Assembly (NCBI GenBank): GCA_947650365.1
Contig: CANTAL010000127.1
Coordinates: forward strand, 806,001 to 870,000
DNA from: Chamaelirium japonicum
Taxonomy: Eukaryota; Streptophyta; Magnoliopsida; Liliales; Melanthiaceae
Length of the DNA: 64,000 nucleotides
Direction: 5' to 3'
Under the pieces are notes generated by a model. That model made no database searches, had not been told where the DNA came from, and saw only the letters and a list, made by a program, of their open reading frames with translations. Of this stretch, positions 28,801-38,405 are shown one piece after another. The position numbers were made by a program, and so were the translations under genes. Numbering within the stretch: the stretch's first letter is position 1; each line of letters opens with the position of its first letter.

Positions 28801-31800
28801 ATTCGTGCGAATGAAGTAGAATGGATCGTTCGAATGAATTAGAATGGATCGTACGAATGAATCAGAATGGATCGTACGAATGAATTAGAATGAATCGTAC
28901 GAATGAATTAGAATGGAAACATTCGAACGAATGAATTAGAATTGATCGTAGGAATGAATTAGAATGGATCATACGAATGAATTAGAATTGATCGTGCGAA
29001 TAAATTAGAATGCGAACGAATGAACTAGAATAGATCGTAGGAATGAATTAGAATGGATCATACGAATGAATTAGAATTGATCGTGCGAATGAATTAGAAT
29101 GATTGTACGAATAAATTAGAATGGATACATTCGTGCGAATGAAGTAGAATGGATCGTACGAATGAATTAGAATGGATCGTACGAATGAATTGGAATGAAT
29201 CGTACGAATGAATTAGAATTGATACATTCGAACGAATGAATTAGAATAGATCGTAGGAATGAATCGACGAATGAATTAGAATTGATCGTGCGAATGAATT
29301 AGAATGGATTGTACGAATGAATTAGAATGGATACATTCGTGCGAATGAAGTAGAATGGATCGTACGAATGAATTAGAATGGATCGTACGAATGAATCAGA
29401 ATGGATCGTACGAATGAATTAGAATGAATCGTACGAATGAATTAGAATGGAAACATTCGAACGAATGAATTAGAATAGATCGTAGGAATGAATTAGAATG
29501 GATCATACGAATGAATTAGAATTGATCGTGCGAATGAATTAGAATGGATTGTACGAATGAATTAGAATGGATACATTCGTGCGAATGAAGTAGAATGGAT
29601 CGTACGAATGAATTAGAATGGATCGTACATATGAATTAGAATGAATCGTACGAATGAATTAAAATGGATACATTCGAACGAATGAATTAGAATAGATCGT
29701 AGGAATGAATTAGAATGGATCATACGAATGAATTAGAATTGATCGTGCGAATGAATTAGAATGGATTGCACGAATGAATTAGAATGGATCGTACGAATGA
29801 ATTAGAATGAATCGTACGAATGAATTAGAATGGATACATTTGAACGAATGAATTAGAATAGATCGTAGGAATGAATTAAAATGTATCATACGAATGAATT
29901 AGAAATGATCGTGCGAATGAATTAGAATGGATTGCACGAACGAATTAGAATGGATACATTCGTGCGAATGAAGTAGAATGGATCGTACGAATGAATTAGA
30001 ATGGATCGTACGAATAAATTAGAATGAATCGTACGAATGAATTAGAATGGATATATTCGAACGAATAAATTAGAATAGATCGTAGGAATGAATTAGAATG
30101 GATCATACGAATTAAATTAGAATTGATCGTAGGAATGAATTAGAATGGATTGTACGAATAAATTAGAATGGATCGTACGAATGAATTAGAATGAATCGTA
30201 CGAATGAATTAGAATGGAAACATTCGAACGAATGAATTAGAATAGATCGTAGGAATGAATTAGAATGGATCATACGAATAAATTAGAATTGATCGTGCGA
30301 ATGAATTAGAATGGATTGTACGAATGAATTAGAATGAATGCATTCGTGCGAATGAAGTAGAATGGATCGTACGAATGAATTAGAATGGATCGTACGAATG
30401 AATTAGAATGGATCGTACGAATGAATTTAAATGGATACATTCGAACGAATGAATTAGAATAGATCGTAGGAATGAATTAGAATGGATCATACGAATGAAT
30501 TAGAATTGATCGTGCGAATGAATTAGAATGGATTGTACGAATGAATTAGAATGGATACATTCGTGCGAATGAAGTAGAATGGATCGTACGAATGAATTAG
30601 AATGGATCGTACGAATGAATTAGAATGAATCGTACGAATGAATTGGAATGGATACATTCGAACGATCCATTCTATTTCATTCGTACGATCCATTCTTACT
30701 CATTCGTACGATCCATTCTAATTCATTCGCATGAATGTATCCATTCTAATTCATTCGTACGATCCATTCTAATTCATTCGTACGATCCATTCTAATTCAT
30801 TCGTACGATCCATTCTAATTCATTCGCACGATCAATTCTAATTCATTCGTATGATCCATTCTAATTCATTCCTACGATCTATTCTAATTCATTCGTTCGA
30901 ATGTATCCATTCTAATTCATTCGACGAATGAATTAGAATTGATCGTGCGAATGAATTAGAATGGATTGTACGAATGAATTAGAATGGATACATTCGTGCG
31001 AATGAAGTAGAATGGATCGTACGAATGAATTAGAATGGATCGTACGAATGAATCAGAATGGATCGTATGAATGAATTAGAATGAATCGTACAAATGAATT
31101 AGAATGGAAACATTCGAACGAATGAATTAGAATAGGTCGTAGGAATGAATTAGAATGGATCATACGAATGAATTAGAATTGATTGTGCGAATGAATTAGA
31201 ATGGATTGTACGATTGAATTAGAATGGATACATTCGTGCGAATGAAGTAGAATGGATCGTACGAATGAATTAGAATGGATCGTACGAATGAAATAGAATG
31301 AATCGTACGAATGAATTAGAATGGATACATTCGAACGAATGAATTAGAATGGATCATACGAATGAATTAGAATTGATCGTGCGAATAAATTAGAATGGAT
31401 TGCATGAATGAATTAGAATGGATCGTACGAATGAATTAGAATGAATCGTACGAATGAATTAGAATGGATACATTCGAACGAATGAATTAGAATAGATCGT
31501 AGGAATGAATTAGAATGGATCATACGAATGAATTAGAATTGATCGTGCGAATGAATTAGAATGGATTGCACGAATGAATTAGAATAGATACATTCGTGCG
31601 AATGAAGTAGAATGGATCGTACGAATGAATTAGAATGGATCGTACGAATGAATTAGAATGAATCGTACGAATGAATTAGAATGGATACATTCGAACGAAT
31701 GAATTAGAATAGATCGTAGGAATGAATTAGAATGGATCATACGAATGAATTAGAATTGATCGTGCGAATGAATTAGAATGGATTGTACGAATGAATTAGA

Positions 31801-32299
31801 ATGGATACATTCGTGCGAATGATGTAGAATGGATCGTACGAATGAATCAGAATGGATCGTACGAATGAATTAGAATGAATCGTACCAATGAATTAGAATG
31901 GATACATTCGAACGAATGAATTACAATAGATCGTAGGAATGAATTAGAATGGATCATACGAATGAATTAGAATTGATCGTGCGAATGAATTAGAATGGAT
32001 TGTACGAATGAATTAGAATGAATCGTACGAATGAATTAGAATGGATCGTACGAATGAATTAGAATGGATACATTCATGCGAATGAATTAGAATGGATCGT
32101 ACGAATGAATTAGAATGAATCGTACGAATGAATTAGAATGGATACATTCGAACGAATGAATTAGAATGGATCGTATGAATGAATTAGAATGGATCATACG
32201 AATGAATTAGAATTGATCTTGCGAATGAATTAGAATGGATTGTACGAATGAATTAGAATGGATACATTCGTGCGAATGAAGTAGAATGGATCGTACGAA

Positions 32300-33369
32300 T
32301 GAATTAGAATGGATCGTACGAATGAATTAGAATGGATCGTACGAATGAATTAGAATGGATACATTCGTGCGAATGAAGTAGAATGGATCATACGAATGAA
32401 TTAGAATGGATCGTACGAATGAATTGAATGAATTAGAATAGATCGTAGGAATGAATTGCATTGGATCATACGAATGAATTAGAATTGATCGTGCGAATGA
32501 ATTAGAATGGATTGTACGAATGAATTAGAATGGATACATTCGTGCGAATGAAGTAGAATGGATCGTACGAATAAATTAGAATGGATCGTACGAATGAATT
32601 AGAATGGATACATTCGAACGAATGAATTAGAATAGATCGTAGGAATGAATTAGAATGGATCATACGCATGAATTAGAATTGATCGTGCGAATGAATTAGA
32701 ATAGATTGTACGAATGAATTAGAATGGATACATTCGTGCGAATGAAGTAGAATGGATCGTAGGAATGAATTAGAATGGATCATACGAATGAATTAGAATA
32801 GATCGTAGGAATGAATTAGAATGGATCATACGAATGAATTAGAATGGATCGTACGAATGAATTAGAATGGATCGTACGAATGAATTAGAATGGATACATT
32901 CGTGCGAATGAAGTAGAATGGATCATACGAATGAATTAGAATGGATCGTACGAATGAATTGAATGAATTAGAATAGATCGTAGGAATGAATTGCATTGGA
33001 TCATACGAATGAATTAGAATTGATCGTGCGAATGAATTAGAATGGATTGTACGAATGAATTAGAATGGATACATTCGTGCGAATGAAGTAGAATGGATCG
33101 TACGAATGAATTAGAATGGATCGTACGAATGAATTAGAATGGATACATTCGAACGAATGAATTAGAATAGATCGTAGGAATGAATTAGAATGGATCATAC
33201 GCATGAATTAGAATTGATCGTGCGAATGAATTAGAATAGATTGTACGAATGAATTAGAATGGATACATTCGTGCGAATGAAGTAGAATGGATCGTACGAA
33301 TGAATTAGAATGGATCGTACGAATGAATTAGAATGAATCGTACGAATGAATTAGAATGGATACATTCGA
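32300..33369. repeat. 535-bp tandem duplication within the satellite
   Basis: Two adjacent copies of about 535 bp. GAATTGAATG followed by a monomer with GAATTGCATT occurs at 32421 and 32956; CATACGCATG occurs at 32661 and 33196. Both spacings are exactly 535. This is a recent local duplication on top of the higher-order repeat. The ends are approximate. Confidence 0.85.
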
Positions 33370-36324
33370 ACGAATGAATTAGAATAGATCGTAGGAATGA
33401 ATTAGAATGGATCATACGAATGAATTAGAATTGATCGTGCGAATGAATTAGAATGGATTGTACGAATGAATTAGAATGGATACATTCGTGCGAATGAAGT
33501 AGAATGGATCGTACGAATGAATTAGAATGGATCGTACGAATGAATTAGAATGAATCGTACGAATGAATTACAATGGATACATTCGAACGAATGAATTAGA
33601 ATAGATCGTAGGAATGAATTAGAATGGATCATACGAATGAATTAGAATTGAACGTGCGAATGAATTAGAATGGATTGTACGAATGAATTAGAATGGATAC
33701 ATTCGTGCGAATGAAGTAGAATGGATCGTACGAATGAATTAGAATGGATCGTACGAATGAATTAGAATGAATCGTACGAATGAATTAGAATGGATATATT
33801 CGAACGAATGAATTAGAATAGATCGTAGGAATAAATTAGAATGGATCATACGAATGAATTAGAATTGATCGTGCGAATGAATTAGAATGGATTGTACGAA
33901 TGAATTAGAATGGATACATTCGTGAGAATGAAGTAGAATGGATCGTACGAATGAATTAGAATGGATCGTACGAATGAATTAGAATGGATACATTCGAACG
34001 AATGAATTAGAATAGATCATAGGAATAAATTAGAATGGATCATATGAACGAATTAGAATTGATCGTGCGAATGAATTAGAATGGATTGTACGAATGAATT
34101 AGAATGGATACATTCGTGCGAATGAAGTAGAATGGATCGTACGAATGAATTAGAATGGATCGTACGAATGAATTAGAATAAATCGTACGAATGAATTAGA
34201 ATGGATACATTCGAATGAATGAATTAGAATAGATCGTAGGAATGAATTAGAATGGATCATACGAATGAATTAGAATTGATCGTGCGAATGAATTAGAATG
34301 GATTGTACGAATGAATTAGAATGGATACATTCGTGCGAATGAAGTAGAATGGATCGTACGAATGAATTAGAATGGATCGTACGAATGAATTAGAATGAAT
34401 CGTACGAATGAATTAGAATGGATACATTCGAACGAATAAATTAGAATAGATCGTAGGAATGAATTATAATGGATCATACGAATGAATTAGAATTGATCGT
34501 GCGAATGAATTAGAATGGATTGTACGAATGAATTAGAATGGATACATTCGTGCGAATGAAGTAGAATGGATCGTACGAATGAATTAGAATGGATCGTACG
34601 AATGAATTAGAATGAATCGTACGAATGAATTAGAATGGATACATTCGAACGAATGAATTAGAATAGATCGTAGGAATGAATTAGAATGGATCATACGAAT
34701 GAATTAGAATTGATCGTGCGAATGAATTAGAATGGATTGTACGAATGAATTAGAATGGATTGTACGATCCATTCTAATTCATTCGTATGATTCATTCTAA
34801 TTCATTCGTACGATCCATTCTAATTCATTCGTACGATCCATTCTACTTCATTCGTACGATCCATTCTAATTCATTCGTACGATCCATTCTACTTCATTCA
34901 CACGAATGTATCCATTCTAATTCATTCGTATAATCCATTCTAATTCATTCGCACGATCAATTCTAATTCATTCGTATGATCCATTCTAATTCATTCCTAC
35001 GATATATTCTAATTCATTCGTTCGAATGTATCCATTCTAATTCATTCGTACGATCTATTCTAATTCATTCGTACGATCCATTCTACTTCTGTCGCACGAA
35101 TGTATCCATTCTAATTCATTCGTACAATCCATTCTAATTCATTCGCACGATCAATTCTAATTCATTCGTATGATCCATTATAATTCATTCCTACGATCTA
35201 TTCTAATTTATTCGTTCGAATGTATCCATTCTAATTCATTCGTACGATTCATTCTAATTCATTCGTACGATCCATTCTAATTCATTCGTACGATCCATTC
35301 TACTTCATTCGCACGAATGTATCCATTCTAATTCATTCGGATAATCGATTCTAATTCATTCGCACGATCAATTCTAATTCATTCGTATGATCCATTCTAA
35401 TTCATTCCTATGATCTATTCTAATTCATTCGTTCGAATGTATCTATTCTAATTTATTCGTACGATTCATTCTAATTCATTCGTACGATCCATTCTAATTC
35501 ATTTGTACGATCAATTCTACTTCATTCGCACGAATATATCCATTCTAATTCATTCGTACAATCCATTCTAATTCATTCGCACGATCAATTCTAATTCATT
35601 CGTATGATCCATTCTAATTCATTCGTACGATCCATTCTAATTCATTCGTACGATCCATTCTACCTCATTCGCACGAACGTATCCATTCTAACTCATTCGT
35701 ACAATCCATTCTAATTCATTCGCACGATCAATTCTAATTCATTCGTATGATCTATTATAATTCATTCCTACGATCTATTCTAATTTATTCGTTCGAATGT
35801 ATCCATTCTAATTCATTCGTATGATTCATTCTAATTCATTCGTACGATCCATTCTAATTCATTCGTACGATCCATTCTACTTCATTCGTACGATCCATTA
35901 TACTTCATTCGTACGAATGTATCCATTCTAATTTATTCGTACGATCCATTCTACTTCATTCGCACGAATGTATCCATTCGATTCATTCTAATTCATTCGT
36001 ACGATCCATTCTAATTCATTCGTACGATCCATTCTACTTCATTCGCACGAATGTATCCATTCTAATTCATTCGTACAATCCATTCTAATTCATTCGCAAT
36101 TAGAATGAATCGTACGAATGAATTAGAATGGATACATTCGAACGAATGAATTAGAATAGATCGTAGGAATGAATTAGAATGGATCATACGAATGAATTAG
36201 AATTGATCGTGCGAATGAATTAGAATGGATTGTACGAATGAATTAGAATGGATACATTCATGCGAATGAATTAGAATGGATCGTACGAATGAGTAAGAAT
36301 GGATCGTACGAATGAATTAGAATG

Positions 36325-36329
36325 GATAC
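36325..36329. repeat. Target-site duplication GATAC, left copy
   Basis: GATAC precedes the left LTR and recurs at 49070-49074 after the right LTR. Removing the element and one copy leaves an unbroken satellite 28-mer. Confidence 0.93.
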
Positions 36330-37420
36330 TGTACGGGGGGATTTTTCGCTGGTCCGTGCGGGCTGCCTGCAAGACAAAGAAAAGAGAACGTGAGAACGAC
36401 TGGCTCCCTTAGGAGCGCAGACCCTCCGACGCTCAAGTCAGTCACAGTGGCACCACGGCGAGCTGCGGTATACCAAAGTGGTAGGGAAAAGGAATTCGAA
36501 CCTGTACTATGGAGCCTGGGGGTGAGCATTTATAGCAATCGGCGGCCTACCGTGGCCCGACACGTGGAGATTCTTCCGGCTCCTTCTAGACCCCCCACGT
36601 TCTGGCTCGCGTGGGTCTGACAGTCCTTGGTACTCGCGCCCTGGCATTCTATCGTCAAGCCTGCCAGGCGGTTTGAGTGGGGGAGGGAATCTTTCTTGTC
36701 GCGGCCAGGTGGCCATTCTGGAATGTTCAAGTCTGGGAGGTCTCGAACTGATTCGAGCGAGCTTCCGTTGACCACGTTTGTCCACGTAGCTTCCGTGGGG
36801 TTTTGACACCTGGCACCCTCTCATACATTGTGGGCGACCTCCGATGGGGAGCTAAGGTGAGCTCGCCCTCCATTGCTCCGCCTTCTCTTCCACATCTATC
36901 AAGAGTCGGACCTTGCGGGAGCAACCTCTTCGATAAACTGGGGAATTCTGGCGAGCTTGGGCGAGCTCCTGAGCGAGCTAGGGGCGAGCTCCTGCGCGAG
37001 CTAGGGGCGTTCGCGATGCCGGTCTCTTCATTATGCATGACGGTCTAACTCCCGCTATCACTGCCAGCGAGTTCTCGCGCGGGCTTGGCGAACTCCGGGG
37101 CGAGCTCCTGAGCGAGCTTAGGCGAGCTCCTGGGTGAGCTTGGCGAGCTCCGGAGCGAGCTCCTGAGCGAGCTTAGGCGAGCTCCTGGGTGAGCTTGGCG
37201 AGCTCCGGGGCGAGCTCCTGAGCGAGCTTAGGCGAGCTCCTGGGTGAGCTTGGCGAGCTCCTGGGCGATCTCAGGCGAGCTCCATCGAGCTTAGGCGAGC
37301 TCCTAAGAGTGCTCTTGGCCTAGGCCCTTTCAGCCTAATGTGGATCTCGCTCCCTGTCAAGGTGATTTGGTGAGCACGGGGGGGTGCGAACTCCAGGGCA
37401 GATTTCAGCTACCCCCAACA
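36330..37420 (-). repeat. 3' LTR of the Tat element
   Basis: 1091 bp. In element orientation it starts TGTTGGGGGTAG and ends CCCCCCGTACA. A minus-strand TATA box (TATAAATG) lies at 36527-36534, with a CACGTG G-box at 36561-36566. A 55-bp tandem repeat rich in GAGCTC lies at about 37090-37262. Confidence 0.95.
37090..37262. repeat. 55-bp GAGCTC-rich minisatellite in the 3' LTR
   Basis: Three 55-bp units; CGAGCTCCTGAG recurs at 37101, 37156 and 37211. Each unit is itself built of 10-14-base pieces around GCGAGCTC. The other LTR has the same array at 48750, 48805 and 48860. The LTRs of the shorter element have a related but differently arranged GAGCTC field. It lies in U3, upstream of the TATA box in element orientation. 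Confidence 0.88.
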
Positions 37421-37432
37421 TTACCCCCTCCT
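37421..37432 (-). other. Polypurine tract of the Tat element
   Basis: Minus-strand AGGAGGGGGTAA directly adjoins the 3' LTR, matching the tracts of the shorter element. Confidence 0.82.
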
Positions 37433-37546
37433 GAGGGAGTGATCGAGGAAACTCGACGCTTGCTCAGGAGTCTTAGCGAGCTCATAACCCTGGTAATGTG
37501 CCTGATATCAATGTCTGCTGCAACAGTTTCAGGTGGAGATAGTAGC

Positions 37547-37985
37547 GATGGCGGGCTGCGCCGAGAACTTTGACTGCCCGTATTTCACCAACACCGGGCG
37601 GGCCGGGAGCGTCAGCCACGAGCGATCTCCTTCCGATGCAAGCTTGTCACATGCGGCCAGGGTCTGCCTCGGGCGAGCTGCGGGCACCTGCCGCGAGCGA
37701 TCTGCGTCGAGAATTTTGACTCCCAGTATTTCACAAACGCTGAGTGGGCCACGAGCATCAGCCACGAGCGATCTCCTTCCTGTGCGAACTTGTCACACGC
37801 GGTCAGGGTCTGCTTCGGGCGAGCTTGGGCGCCTGCCGCGGGCAATCTGCGCCGAGAGCTTTGACTGCCAGTACTTCTCAAAAGCTGGGCGGGCCGGGAG
37901 CGTCAGCCACGAGCGATCTCCTTCCGATGCGAGCTTGTCACACGCGGTCAGGGTCGGCTTCGGGCGAGCTTAGGGCGCCAGCCGC
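37547..37985. repeat. 145-bp tandem repeat, about three copies, 3' untranslated region
   Basis: The motif TCAGCCACGAGCGATCTCC recurs at 37612, 37758 and 37903, so the unit is 145-146 bp. Units are diverged from each other by several percent. The shorter gag-only elements carry part of one unit in the same place. Plant Tat and Ogre elements are known for variable tandem repeats in this region. Open frames across it are by-products of the repeat. Confidence 0.85.
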
Positions 37986-38100
37986 GGGCGATCTTGTGAC
38001 TTGGGTATCGCACCGAATCTCCAACGGTCGCTTCACCTTAACTGCGGCGCGAGGCTCAACGCTGATACAGCGAATCTCATCATGAGACCCCGATCGGCGC

Positions 38101-38345
38101 GAGACACGTGTCTCCTCCTCATTTGTCCCTTTCTCTGCCAATAAAGGACAGTGCTGGCACCGGCGCAGCTTTTTCCACGCGTGGTCCATGTGGCGCTCGA
38201 CGATTGGAGAGAAGCGAGCTGTCGCTTTGATCGCCGTCACGTCGCCTCGCCGAGCGTGCTTGGGCATTAACTGCGGATCGATTCACCTGTCTCTCGCTTG
38301 CCTATAAATAGGGGACGGGGGGCGAATTTTACCGCTGCGTGAAAA
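38101..38345 (+). promoter_or_regulatory. Promoter of the antisense ORF
   Basis: A plus-strand TATA box, TATAAATA, lies at 38303-38310 in the context GCCTATAAATAGGGG. About 30 bp downstream a start site is expected near 38335-38345, leaving a 5' leader of about 65 bases that is pyrimidine-rich and ends at the ATG at 38406. Upstream are two perfect palindromes: GAGACACGTGTCTC (38101-38114, with a CACGTG G-box) and CCACGCGTGG (38175-38184). G-boxes bind plant bZIP and bHLH factors, and CGCG cores bind CAMTA factors; use here is inferred. Confidence 0.65.
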
Positions 38346-38405
38346 ACAGCTCTCCCTTCTCCCTTAGCTCCTAGCGCTTTCAGCTCGCTTTAGCCCTTCT
38401 TCTTC

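Larger units (their letters stand above)
16861..36329. repeat. 23-bp satellite array, block 2 (longest, about 18 strand switches)
   Basis: The same satellite as block 1. Uniform runs in the GAATGAATTAGAAT direction lie at about 20282-21893, 27470-30663 and 30925-34762; inverted runs lie at about 21893-23583, 23626-25105 and 34762-36095; shorter alternating runs fill the rest. The run at 33360-34760 shows the cleanest higher-order repeat: the segment beginning TACATTCGAAC or TATATTCGAAC recurs at 33361, 33578 and 33795 (217 bp each), then at 33989 (194 bp). No gene is present. Confidence 0.97.
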
